Source: Vesta saturnalis (Eukaryota > Arthropoda > Insecta > Coleoptera > Lampyridae). Taken from it: a DNA stretch of 64,000 bases. Numbering within the stretch: the stretch's first letter is position 1; the number at the start of each line of letters is the position of its first letter. Position numbers and translations under genes: made by a program. The notes below the pieces were generated by a model. That model saw nothing but the letters and a program-made list of their open reading frames with translations, was not told the DNA's origin and did not search any database. Shown here piece after piece: positions 45,960 through 55,830 of the stretch. Location of the stretch: the NCBI GenBank assembly GCA_036346205.1, contig JARFJB010001985.1:1593501-1657500 (forward strand), given 5' to 3'.

Positions 45960-47250
45960 CGAGGACGTTTAAGTTTATCAATTCTGTGTTTTTTATCATA
46001 TTGATCTTTAATTACACCTAATTTTTTATTATAATTCCTTATATTGATTTTTTTATAAATGGGCTTTGATATTTTATTGGATCTACGGGGATGTTCTTTT
46101 AGAAAAGCTTCTTGAGGAAATTTATTAGGATTTGGGCGAGGTTTATGGCGTTTTTCTTTTTTTTTATCATATATGTTTTAATTAAGTCTAATGTTGTTTT
46201 TAGTTTTTGTTTATGGTTTTCTATTATATCTTGGTTAGTGCTGTTATTAGTTTGAAACATATTTGGAGTTTCCCAATTTCCAAATAAAATTTCGCGTGGG
46301 GTTTTTCTTGTTGATGAATGAATCGAATGGTTATAAGCTATAAGGGCGTAATTAATCTTGTTTAATAAAGTTTCTTTTTGAAATTCTGGTCTATCTTTTA
46401 ATATTCGTAAATGTTCTATAATAGTCGAATGGAACCTTTCTATGGGTGAATTTGATTTTGGATTATCTACGCAGGTTATATGGAGTTTTATTTTATGAAG
46501 TTTTAATAATTCTTTAATTAATTGATTGTTGAATTCCGTTCTATGGTCGAAAATGATTTGCTTAGGAACGGTAAAGGTTGCAAAATATTTTATTAATAAA
46601 TTAGTTGTTTCAATGGAATTACAATTAGTTAAGTGATAGATTTGTCCAAACTTAGAGAATTGATCTATTATGGTTAGAAACTTATTTTTTTCTAAGGACA
46701 ATGTATCTAAATTAATTATTTCAAATGCTGTATTTGGTGTTGGCGTTAAATTATCAGATATTTTAATCGGGTCACGTTCATATTTATTTTTTAACCAAAT
46801 TTCACATTTATTAATGTAATTGCTTATTGTTTTAATCATGTTAGGCCAATAGCAACGGTTTCTTAAACTTTGGTAAGTTTCGTTGATGCCTCTATGATTT
46901 GTTTTACCTTCATGGTAATTAATTACCTTTTCTATCTCCTTGTCTTGTAATTCTATACCTTCAACAATCGTTGAGCATTTTATTAAATGTACCGTTCTAT
47001 TAGCGAAAGTTTGATGTATTATATTATTGAATTTTAAATGTAAATCGTTATCAAAATAACAGTAATATTTGATATTTGGCACTAGGAATTCCTTTAGAAA
47101 CTTGATTATTTCTTCATTAATGTTATTATGATTTAATTTTACTATTATTCTTTTTTTTGTGTTTTGAAAATGATTAATAATGTTTATATCGGTAGGTCCA
47201 TCATGTTGTGAAATAATACACTGGTTTTTACCAATATTTACGTTTCCTTC
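45960..47250 (-). pseudogene. errantivirus integrase region of pol
   Basis: The open frame 46,099-47,082 holds the H2C2 zinc domain (HEGKTNHRG ... CYWPNMIKTISNYINKCEIW, where the second Cys of the pair is followed by Ile-Trp). The catalytic core follows, with the first Asp in INLDTLSL, the second in FDHRTEFNN and the Glu in SPIERFHSTI. The family usually has D-x-G-x-E-F at the second position; here Gly is Arg. After a frameshift near 46,110 the basic C-terminal tail (KEHPRRSNK, then PIYKK) runs to about 45,960 where the envelope ATG overlaps. About 100 residues of unassigned sequence lie between this and the macro domain. Confidence 0.85.
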
Positions 47251-47369
47251 AATGTAGGTGATTCCATTTATTTCGTTCTCTTCGGCCGAATGAATGGTAT
47301 CTACATCTGACCCTGAATTTGCTATTACACTGGCAGTTTCTGAAATAAATATTTTTTTTTTTTTTGAAA

Positions 47370-47790
47370 TTGTATATCGTTAGTTCTAAATTTGTGTCAC
47401 AGAATATTTCTTCTATTAAACCTTTTATTGTTTTAAAATCGATTCTGTCTAATCCTGAACATAACCGTGGTACATCTAATTTTGTTATTTCATTTTCTTC
47501 GCAATAATTCTTTAGTTTTAACAAACAATTTTTTATATGGTTTATAGATGGTTTTTCGAAATAATTCTCTTTTGTTATTAAATGGAATATTAATCGGTTG
47601 TTTTGAATTTGTGGGACAATATCTCCAGGTTTTAATGTGTTTAAGTTATTCAAATAATTTTTGCAAATGAACCTTTTATCTAATTGTAAGACGATACCCT
47701 TTGATAATTTTTTATCTGCAGAAATACAATGAGCGATATTATTACAACTATCTAATATGTTACCTGATATTTCTTTAATTTGAAGTTTTG
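47370..47790 (-). CDS. macro domain (OARD1/TARG1-like) embedded in errantivirus pol
   Basis: In the same frame that ends RNase H with NADALSR, the minus strand continues with EISGNILD, IAHCISADKKLSKGI, QLDKRF, a FHLITKENYFEKPS segment, LDVPRLCSGLDRIDF and an LELTIYNF end. This is the order and spacing of a macro domain of the OARD1/TARG1 class: G-D/N-I-L strand, A-H-C-I-S-x-D ADP-ribose loop, K-G-I, L-I-T-K with the catalytic Lys (Lys84 in TARG1) and G-L-D with the catalytic Asp (Asp125). About 135 residues, full domain length. Family members remove ADP-ribose from proteins or hydrolyse O-acetyl-ADP-ribose. Role here unknown. An A-run frameshift at about 47,360 separates it from the integrase half. 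Confidence 0.85.
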
Positions 47791-49203
47791 GTTTTATTCT
47801 AGATAGTGCGTCTGCATTTGTATTAGTAGTTCCCTTTTTGTATTGTATTTCATAATTATATTCGTCTAGTTTTATTTTCCATCTTAATAATTTGGAATTT
47901 GGGTCTTTAAGAGAGAATAACCAAGTTAATGGTTTGTGATCTGTTCGTATAATAAACTTGACTCCATATAGATAAGGACGAAAATATTTAGTACTCCATA
48001 TTATCGCTAATAGCTCTTTTTCTATATACTACTATATACTATAGTTAATTTCATGTCCATTAAGAGTTCTTGACGCGTAAGCTATTGGAAGGTCTTTTCC
48101 GTTAATATTTTGTGATAGTACTGCACCGAGAGCATAATTACTAGGGTCCGTGGTTAAAATAAATTCTTTAGTGAAATCTGGGTATTGAAGTATGGGACTA
48201 TTTGTTAGTAAATGTTTACAAGTTTTAAAACACTTTAGATATTCTTCATTAGTGATATCAATTTTATTACCCTTTTTTAGACAGTTAGTCAGAGGTTTCG
48301 TAATTTTTGAAAAGTTTGGTATAAATCTTCTATAGTATCCTAATAATCCTAAAAATCCTTTAATTTCTTTTGTTGTTTTGGGTAATGTATAATTTTGTAT
48401 GGCTTCAATTTTGTCTGGGTTGGGTTTTACTCCTTCTCTTGAGACTATATGCCCCAAATACGCAACTTCTTTTCGAAAGAATTCAGATTTGTCTATTTGT
48501 ATTTTCAAATCGTTTTCTCTAAGCTTCTGAAATACCTTTCTTATGTTTTCTGAATGTTCTTGCAATGATGTGCCTAATATGATGATATCATCAAGGTATA
48601 CTAAACATATTTTACCTATATATTCTCGTAAAACATAATTCATTAATCTTTGGAAGGTGCTTGGTGCATTTTTTAAGCCAAAAGGCATTCTTAAGAATTC
48701 GTAATGCCCTGTTTCTGTGCTGAAGGCAGTTTTTTGTATGTCTTTTTTGTCTACTTCAATTTGATGAAATCCACTTTCTAAGTCTAGAGTAGTAATTTCC
48801 CTAATTTGTCTAAAATTTCGGTTATATTTGGGATTGGAAATTTATCGTCGATGGTTTTTTGGTTTAATTTTCTGTAGTCAATGACCATTTGAAATTTCTT
48901 CTTTCCTGAAGCATCAGTTTTCTTTGGAACTATCCAAATTGGCGAAGACCAAGGAGAATAACTTTCTTGAACTATTTTATTTTCTAGCATTTTATCAATT
49001 TGTTGTGTTACTTCAGTTTTATAAATTTCGGGATATCGGTATGATTTTGTATAAATAGGGTCGTCATCTGTGGTTTTAATTTGATGTTTTATAACATTAG
49101 TGTGTGTTAATTGTTCATTATTATTTAAAAAAAGGTCCTCATAAGATTTTATAATTTTTGTTAATTCTTTAATTTCGATATCATTTAGGTGATCCGTCCG
49201 CAA
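47791..49203 (-). pseudogene. errantivirus reverse transcriptase and RNase H
   Basis: The RT begins in 48,784-49,203 (SYRYPEIYKTEV, IVQESYSPWSSPIWIVPKK, FQMVIDYRKLN) and continues, after a short deletion/frameshift near 48,785, in 48,032-48,688 with MPFGLKNAPSTFQRLMN, LVYLDDIIILG (catalytic YLDD box), LGHIVSREGVKPNP and GFLGLLGYYRRFIPNFS, plus the start of RNase H (FILTTDPSNYALGAVLSQ, IAYASRTLN). A 14-15-bp duplication of TATAGTATATAG near 48,020-48,045 brings in a stop. RNase H continues to about 47,800 (TDHKPLTWLFSL, NADALSR). It is an otherwise well-conserved Ty3/gypsy pol core. Confidence 0.92.
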
Positions 49204-49266
49204 ATTAATATTTTTTTCTATTTTATTACAACAGTTCTCCTTTGAAGAAAAGTAATTTAGTTTAAA

Positions 49267-49545
49267 TTATTTATTATTAATTTTGACTGTTTGATTTATT
49301 AAATCTATTTGTGTTTTTAACAATATTAAGGTTTCTATTCCCAGTAAAATGTTAAAATTGTTATGAAAGTTAAATAAATAACATTTGATGGGTATGTTCT
49401 CAATTTTCATAATTATAAATTCATCGCCAAATGATTTTCCAGTTGCAGTGGTAAATGAAAATTTTTCTTTATAAATTTTGAATAATTGAATATTATTGTA
49501 AACATAATCATTATTAATTAAATTTACTGAGGATCCTGTATCCAA
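49267..49545 (-). pseudogene. errantivirus aspartic protease
   Basis: DTGSSVNLIN near the start is the retropepsin active site (D-T-G), followed by FTTATGKS and an ILLGIETLI segment (family: I-L-L/I-G-x-D/E). Length about 95 residues, usual for these enzymes. It cleaves the Gag-Pol polyprotein. It lies between gag and RT with a stop-containing gap of about 60 bp to RT. Confidence 0.85.
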
Positions 49546-49601
49546 AAGGACTATGTATTGGTTTATTTTTAAATAAGGTAATTTTGAATTACAATTAATA
49601 T

Positions 49602-50546
49602 TTAAGAGTTCTCTTGAAAATCGAGGCTGGTTTGGTCTAAAAAAGAGTTATTTGAATTTTCTAGTGGTTGAGTTTCAGAATTGGAACTTGTTGCAATATC
49701 ATTATTATAAATTTCTTCACTTACAAAATTTCTTTGATTGTTAAAATTTGGATTTTTTTGAAAGTGGTTGGTAAATGGTTCCGTGAATCTAGTACTAATA
49801 CTCATAGGAGTGGGTTTAATAAATCTTGCGTTTTGGACCCTTTGCTGAGGAGCAAATTGTTGAGGGGTTTGATTGGTGTAACTATGGTTTATTCTTATTG
49901 GTTGTGAAGGGAAAGGTTTATTTTGTATTGGTGAGAAATTTTGGAATTTAGTTGTATTCACGTAATTATTTTTTTGAATAGGCTTGTTATATTCAACATT
50001 GAATTCATTTGTTAATAAATTATATACTGAATGTAGGGAATTTGGATTTCTGGATCTAATTAATGGCCCTGTCGGATCCTTCAGGCCTAATATGAAAACT
50101 CTTAAAGCTAATTTATTAACATTTAATTTTAATACTTCTTCTGTAATAGGATTTTGATAATGGTTTTGTACATAAACACAATATAGATTAATTAAGTTTG
50201 ACAAGTGATTATAAAATTCTAGATAGGTTCTATTTCCCTGTTTTAAGCTAGAAATTTCAATTAGTAATGTTAAATCATCTCTGTTATCTTCATAAGAATT
50301 CATAAGTGCGTTTTTTACGTCAACCCAAGTTTTTATAACTATCCCTGCTAATTGTTCAGCTGCATGTCCGGTGATTTTGTTTCTAATACTTAATATTAAA
50401 AATTCATTTTGAAAATTTTGTGGATTAGCAACGTCATAAAATGTATTTATTAATTTATCGCAAACATCAATAAAACTTGCTAATAGTTTGGGGTTTCCAT
50501 TAAATTGTGCGATTAACCGAACATGGAACTCTTTCAATTCGGGCAT
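49602..50546 (-). CDS. errantivirus Gag, 314 residues, open
   Basis: Starts MPELKEFHVRL and has a structured N-terminal half with FNGNPKLLASFID, LILSIRNKITGHAAEQLAG and an IEISSLKQGNRTYLEFYNHL segment, as in errantivirus Gag. The C-terminal half is rich in Asn, Gln, Pro and Thr. No CCHC zinc knuckle is visible, which is usual for this group. It forms the particle that packages element RNA. The frame is intact over the usual length. Pol follows in another frame, as with a -1 frameshift. Confidence 0.9.
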   Translation of the reverse strand: MPELKEFHVRLIAQFNGNPKLLASFIDVCDKLINTFYDVANPQNFQNEFLILSIRNKITGHAAEQLAGIVIKTWVDVKNALMNSYEDNRDDLTLLIEISSLKQGNRTYLEFYNHLSNLINLYCVYVQNHYQNPITEEVLKLNVNKLALRVFILGLKDPTGPLIRSRNPNSLHSVYNLLTNEFNVEYNKPIQKNNYVNTTKFQNFSPIQNKPFPSQPIRINHSYTNQTPQQFAPQQRVQNARFIKPTPMSISTRFTEPFTNHFQKNPNFNNQRNFVSEEIYNNDIATSSNSETQPLENSNNSFLDQTSLDFQENS

Positions 50547-50863
50547 TGGTATTATGATAAATTTACAAATTTTACAAATATAAAAATAATATAATTTTAA
50601 AGTAAGTCACTTACAGTATGATGGACACTATTGTACAAAGGATTTCAAACTGCATTTACTTCTTAATCGTTGTCTGGGCTCTCGTTGTACGGGCTCTGTA
50701 GACTTGAGACTGAATTCTTGTTCTCGAATTTTCCTGGCTCTAGCGATGCTGGCTTGTTTTTGGAAAATTTTCAAAATGCTGTTTAAATTTTCTTCTTTTT
50801 TTTTTCTTTTCGCTGTAGACGGTTGAAACCGACCGTTTTTTGTAATGAACTATTAAACGTCAG
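50547..50863 (-). other. errantivirus 5' leader
   Basis: Non-coding stretch between the primer site and the gag start, on the minus strand. It includes a purine-rich GAAAAGAAAAAAAAAAG segment (about 50,795-50,812). Packaging signals or splice donors are expected here but not identified. Confidence 0.6.
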
Positions 50864-50883
50864 CGAATCCTACCGACTGCGCC
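50864..50883 (-). other. primer-binding site, tRNA-Ser type
   Basis: The minus strand reads GGCGCAGTCGGTAGGATT immediately inside the 5' LTR. It matches the primer site of 17.6/297-type errantiviruses, which is complementary to the 3' end of tRNA-Ser. Confidence 0.85.
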
Positions 50884-50975
50884 AATTAAATTTGTGAAGA
50901 TGTTGATGAAGTTTTAAAAATAAACTTTATTGCATTTGAACAATTTAATCAGAACTGATGTTACAACAGTAGTCA

Positions 50976-51025
<50 letters not shown>

Positions 51026-51192
51026 TACAATAATCGAAAGTACATATGATAATGAGAAGATTATGTTGTTATTCGAGATTTTCTTGTAATTAAATTATAT
51101 CTCCATTCAATTGTTTTTAAAAGATAATTTACTAATATAACTTTATATTTCTATTTGGTTATTTATTTAAGAGATAATTTACTAATGTAACT
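50884..51192 (-). repeat. errantivirus 5' LTR, 309 bp
   Basis: Partner of 44,057-44,348. The TA run (50,980-51,021) is longer by about 17 bp. It starts AGTTACATTAG and ends TTTAATT on the minus strand. Confidence 0.95.
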
Positions 51193-51650
51193 CACGCGAG
51201 TTTGACAAACAATTTATTTATATAGATTTACCTTTCATTATTCCAAGGCAAAAAATAGGAAATTCACTATAATCATTTTCAGGAGTTAATTAATAAGAAC
51301 AAATCACATTATAAAAATTATGTAATTAAAACAATTATAACGTAATAATTTTTCATATAAAACAGGAATGTAATGTACAAGTGTGAAAGCAAACGATTAA
51401 CCAAATTACTGGCTGTGTATTAGAGAGGAGGGCTAGATATGTACGAGAGAGAAGGTATTCGATCATTATTACGCGCGAGCTTGACAAATAATTTTTTACT
51501 TATATAGATTTACCGTTCATTATTTCAAGTCAAAAAATAAGAAATTTACCATAATCATTTTTATGAGTTAATTAATAATAAATCACATTATAAAAATTAT
51601 GTAATTAAGACAATTATAATGTAAAAATTATGATTTCAAAATTTTAATGT
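51193..51650. repeat. tandem-repeat locus, right part (about 280-bp unit)
   Basis: A full unit at 51,193-51,475 and a partial one at 51,475-51,650 both start with ACGCGAG(T/C)TTGACAAA and share ATAGATTTACC, TCATTATT and ATAATCATTTT. The end of the unit (GTACGAGAGAG, ATTCGATCATTATT) is also found at 44,020-44,050, just left of the errantivirus. The locus shows what the insertion site looked like before the errantivirus arrived. Confidence 0.8.
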
Positions 51651-52430
51651 ACAATGCAGACTAATTAAAGATAAATATAGACTGTTTGCATTCAAACCTG
51701 CATACAATGCGAAATAACTGCGCATATTATCACTATGCATAATATTTATGCCTCATTGATAATTGAAAATCTGGAGTCCTAGTCAAACTAACATTTTTGA
51801 AATGGTTCATTAACATGCAAGTGTATTTCTTCTGAGCTTACGTAAGTACAAAAAAGTTGTGTTTTAAGTGCTGTTTCTTTCAAAAATTGAATTGGTTAAT
51901 TTAAGGATCATTTGACATATTTTGATAAATTTATACATGAAATGGATAAATTGCCACTTATAAAATATAATCATGTTAAAAAAAATTTTTTTTTACTGCG
52001 AATTGGGCGTAAATTTAAACTATTGCATATGAGTCTAGACCGTTTATTTCATATAAAGTTAAATATAAAATCATACATAACTCTATGGCTAATGCAATTT
52101 TCTAAAAATTTTGATTCATTATTAAATAGAAATACAAAAATCATTCTACATAAAATTAATTTAGATTTTACAGCATATAACGCAACTTTATTATTTTTGA
52201 ACTCGAAGCTGCTTCATTGTTCTATTCATTTCACACACATCTAGCTTTAATTCTTTTTAAAATTACAAGCTTTTACAACCTTGATTCATTATTAAATAGA
52301 AATACAAAATTCATTTTAAGTACAATTCATTTAAAAACTACAATTTTTTTTTTATTTTTGAACTCGAAACTGCTTCATTCTTCTTTTCACTTCGTACAGC
52401 TCTAAATCTAGTGATAATCCTTTAACTTTC
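51651..52430. repeat. AT-rich region with a 140-bp tandem duplication
   Basis: Segments 52,110-52,244 and 52,278-52,405 share TTCATTATTAAATAGAAATA, then TTTTTGAACTCGAA and CTGCTTCATTCTTC-like ends. Open frames here are Phe/Leu/Asn-rich by base composition and carry no family motif. Confidence 0.7.
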
Positions 52431-52509
52431 TGTATCAACCTCTTCTTTTGCTCGTCAACAGTTAATACTTTTTCTTTACTATCCCTTCTCATCATGCGTA
52501 TTACTTTCA

Positions 52510-52690
52510 TCATGTCTGCCTGTCAATCAAAATTTTACTGAATCGTACACACTCGAGGAAGCCTTTTATGGAACGAACCCCTTTTTCTACATCGGGATAC
52601 TTTGTTTTCTGTAATTCATGTTCATAAAAGCCTCCCAGTACAGGTTCTCCTAAAACTAGAGTTAGAGCTGTATGAGATGAATAGAAAAAA
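52510..52690 (-). pseudogene. Polinton integrase C-terminal fragment
   Basis: The minus strand reads EPVLGGFYEHELQKTKYPDV followed by a basic stretch. The G-x-F-Y-E-x-E-L-Q-K-(T/V) motif precedes the chromodomain in Polinton integrases as I recall them. The chromodomain itself is not readable. It complements the integrase N-terminus at 42.2 kb in kind but is a separate, oppositely oriented copy. Confidence 0.6.
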
Positions 52691-52870
52691 ACTTACGCAG
52701 CTTCGAGTTAAAAACAGGTAACTGTTTTCCGAAAACAGGTCAAAACAGCTTAAAAACAGGTCACTGTTTTCCAGAAACAGGCTAAAATAGCTCAATAAAC
52801 AGCTCAAAACAAGTACCCGTTTTCCAAAAACAGGTAGCCGTTTCCCAGAAGCGGTAAATGTTTCCTACAG
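52690..52870 (+). repeat. minisatellite, GTTTTCCAAAAACAGGTAGC type
   Basis: Six to seven degenerate units of about 20-25 bp with the core AAAACAGGT...GTTTTCC. It is the same family as 21,455-21,560 and 22,115-22,170. Confidence 0.75.
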
Positions 52871-53399
52871 AAAAGCTCAACGGAGTAGATTGATAGTTTA
52901 AGGTATTATATATTTATCAAATGTTTTCCTATAGCGACCATTATTAACTTCAACATCCATGTTATGACCATGAAACCGAACGGAACTACCTAACACCTGA
53001 CTACATCATCCAGATCCGGGTTAGGGTAGTACCTACTTATACGTATAATTTATAAACCTAATGACTAACCACCTAGACATTTACCTATGCCAATACCAAT
53101 TTCATTAGAGCCGCTTGATTGAAAATTAGTTCTCTGAAGAATGGTAGGTTGCTGTCTCACACTTACAGTGTTGTCACGTCTCATGGTCGTCCGTTGTTTC
53201 CTGGCTTAGCAACAGCTCTCTCTCTCTCTCAACAGCCCCAATCATTCTTTTTTGTTTCTAAGAATTACAGCTATCTGTATTTGGGAAAGGGATCCAGTTC
53301 TTAAGGAAACTCCCTGAGACGGACCAGGCCCTAGTTAGCACAGTAGTACCAGATCCTGATGCTCAAAATAGTTTAAATCAAGATTAAAAAAACAAATTA

Positions 53400-53510
53400 C
53401 GGTTACTAATATTTCTTTATTTAGTAAATACTATACATTAGATAAGCATGATGATAATACAATAATTCCATTAAGCACACAGTGTTATGTGAATTAATAT
53501 TATACTTAGC
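53400..53510. repeat. direct repeat, copy 1 (partner 55,340-55,450)
   Basis: About 110 bp are shared with few differences (GCTATACATTAGATAAGC-like core, then CAGTGTTA(T/C)GTGAATTA). Each copy is followed about 400 (copy 1) or 100 (copy 2) bases later by a copy of the same coding fragment (53,880-53,995 and 55,540-55,650). A segment of at least 110 bp plus the gene end is therefore duplicated about 1.7-1.9 kb apart. Confidence 0.75.
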
Positions 53511-53879
53511 ACCACCAACTGATTCTACGTTTAGATTTCTAAGAATTGTAATATGATGCCTTCTATAAGTCAATAAACTTTGACCTTGAAAATTGATTTC
53601 TAAGAATTGTAATATGATATTCCTGCAGGTCAATAAACGTTGACGTTTGAAAATTCTATTTTTAGGTTTCTAGAAATTGTAGTATGATACTAATAAATTT
53701 TGTCCTTGAAATACTTTACTCAATTTACCTAATACAAGCTATTTCAGCACCTCCTTAGTCAACGGTTATCTCTATTTGGGAAACGGACTTCCGTAATATT
53801 TCCCTTTTTCTTCTAAACCAATTATTTGACACGTGTGTAATTTACGTATGATTGAGGGAACTACTACTAACAAAATCTT

Positions 53880-53995
53880 GTTTTTGTTTTTCGACTGCAC
53901 CCAAACTACTCATGAACACATCCTTTGTGTGTGTGTATTTAACAGCATCTTCAATTCAATTTTCTTCTTTGAAATACTCTTAAAAACGCTGAGGT
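53880..53995 (-). pseudogene. duplicated C-terminal piece of the small OB-like protein
   Basis: Nucleotide similarity to 55,530-55,655 is obvious (AACACATCCTT(T/C)GTG, TTCAATTC, TTCTTTGAAATACTC on the + strand). Only the last third of the gene is present. Confidence 0.55.
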
Positions 53996-54070
53996 AATAC
54001 ATATGAATAAGATATGTACATAGATGTTAATTAATAATTCTTTATATATTAGAATTTCATTACAATTTTT

Positions 54071-54487
54071 TCATATAAATGATATACGTGACCCAAAGCG
54101 CAGTGAATAAGTTTTGTGTATGAAAAAAACAACATGCATTAAGTTTGGGTAAAATAGATTGTTCTTCAAACTCCGTAATAGTTGTTTTAAAAATTGTTTA
54201 ATATAATCGGCTTTCTCTCGTCCTTTAACGTACACCTCATCTGTTGTCGATATGAAATCACTAAGCATATGAGGGAATAGATGTGCAGAAGTATGCCTAT
54301 ATTCCCACTTGATAAAGTGGTGGTTGTGGATTAACCAGTTAGCTTGTTTTTGAAATTCACTATCCAAGGCGTGCCATGGAAATGGAGGCTTGAATACATA
54401 ATGCTCACCATTATAAATCGCTATTTTCTTAGGTGTAAATATGTTTCTTGCTGTTTTTAATCCTTGAACATCAGTTATAGCTACCAT
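54071..54487 (-). CDS. Polinton-associated open frame, function unknown
   Basis: The 138-codon open frame starts MVAITDVQGL and contains FKPPFPWHALDSE, NHHFIKWEY and VYVKGREKADYIKQFL. I recall this combination (VDVQGF, F-K-P-P-(Y/F)-P, then Y-V-K-G-x-x-K) from proteins that arthropod mobile elements carry in many copies, but not their function. The start Met is placed directly before a family-like motif and the frame is unbroken, unlike its neighbours. The last 25 residues may be out of the conserved domain. Confidence 0.55.
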   Translation of the reverse strand: MVAITDVQGLKTARNIFTPKKIAIYNGEHYVFKPPFPWHALDSEFQKQANWLIHNHHFIKWEYRHTSAHLFPHMLSDFISTTDEVYVKGREKADYIKQFLKQLLRSLKNNLFYPNLMHVVFFIHKTYSLRFGSRISFI

Positions 54488-55539
54488 TACTTTTCTATAT
54501 TTATCTGACTGCCTTGGTTAGCGTGTTGAATGTAACTGGGCTACCGTGCAGTATTTCTGCATGCTACATTTAAACAAAAAGAACTGGTTTTCTGATTAGG
54601 TTCATACACACTATTACAGTAGTAAATACGTAAGCGATTGTACTGTGCAAAAAACAGTGCTTTTGCTTATACACTTTTTAGAAAAGTATGATGTCGAAGC
54701 GAACGACATGTGATTATAAAATTTCAACTTATATAGATGGGTTGACTCCACGAGGATAGCCGAGCAATACCGAGCATGCACAAAGATCGGCAATACTCAC
54801 CTTGACCTACGCATGCGCACAGCCCGTTTCATGAGTCATTGGTTAAGAATGCTTATTTTGCTATTTCTAGGCACCTTGAAGAGCCTAACATAAAAACTGT
54901 GTGATACCATCTGCATGTCAATAAACCTTGACTTTGAAAATTGACTTCTATGAATTGTAATATACCAATAAATTTTGACCTTGAAGAGCTTAGCCAATAC
55001 ACGAACCTGCAGACTTTCAGGAAGCGAGTGCTATAAATAAATGTTTGACGGTAATGATTTTTTAACTGAAATGTCAAGTTCACAGAAATTTTATGGATAA
55101 GAGCAAATGCTGATCGAGCGTTTTACATTAAATAAATTTATGATTTTTAAAAGACATAGAATTTGACCTTGAAGAACCTGCTGTTTTTTGGGGCAAACGG
55201 CTATCTGTACTGGGGGAACAGATTCCCGTTTTTGACCTGTGCTCATTTATAATCAATGAGATGTCTTTACAATTATCATGAATTGTGCGTCTTCATTTTC
55301 CAGATTTAAAATATCTAACACAAAAACAAAAAAAATCATAGTTATTAATATTTCCCTTATTTAGTAAATGCTATACATTAGATAAGCAGCAGGATGATAA
55401 TACAATATTTTTCCATTAAGCATACAGTGTTACGTGAATTAATATTATACTCAGCATTTATAACATCTTCAATTGGTTGATGCATAATTTACGTATGGTG
55501 GGGTGGTAGCGTCACTACTGAAAACAAAATATGATGTTT

Positions 55540-55830
55540 GTTGCTTTACCAGTTACACCAAACTACTTATGAACACATCCTTCGTGTTTAGTAGCGTTTT
55601 AAATTCTTCAATTCGTGTTTCTTCTTTAAAATACTCACTCAAAGCGTTGAGGTAAAACACATTTAAAATCATCCGTTTCCATCACTATGCGTTCACCGTA
55701 CTTAGTATTAATTATATCTATATTTGTCAATTTACTAATTCCATGTTTACAAGTTGCTAACTGACTAATCTCAACACCCACAGCTCGCTGCAGTTTATAT
55801 AAGAAAAATGTTAAATATCCACCTTGACCT
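55540..55830 (-). pseudogene. small element-encoded protein, OB-fold-like
   Basis: The minus strand reads YKLQRAVGVEISQL, then INTKYGERIVMETDDFKCVLPQRFE, and in a shifted frame YFKEETRIEEFKTLL. The N-T-K-Y-G-x-R-(I/V)-V-x-E-x-D and L-P-x-R-(F/Y) pattern is one I associate with small beta-barrel (OB-like), possibly single-strand-binding, proteins of arthropod mobile elements. This is inference. A frame break near 55,655 splits it. The second half is duplicated at 53,880-53,995. Confidence 0.45.

Larger units (their letters stand above)
44057..51192 (-). mobile_element. errantivirus-type Ty3/gypsy endogenous retrovirus, 7.1 kb
   Basis: LTRs lie at 44,057-44,348 and 50,884-51,192. There is a tRNA-Ser-type primer site, a polypurine tract, and gag, pol (protease, RT, RNase H, macro domain, integrase) and an envelope gene on the minus strand. 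LTRs start AGT and end ATT and the primer site reads GGCGCAGTCGGTAGGATT, as in the 17.6/297 group. Flanks are TACG and CACG, a 4-bp target duplication with one mismatch, and a neighbouring repeat unit at 51,470 shows the empty site. The LTRs differ by about one substitution plus TA-run length, so the insertion is young. Coding frames nevertheless carry several indels. Confidence 0.95.
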
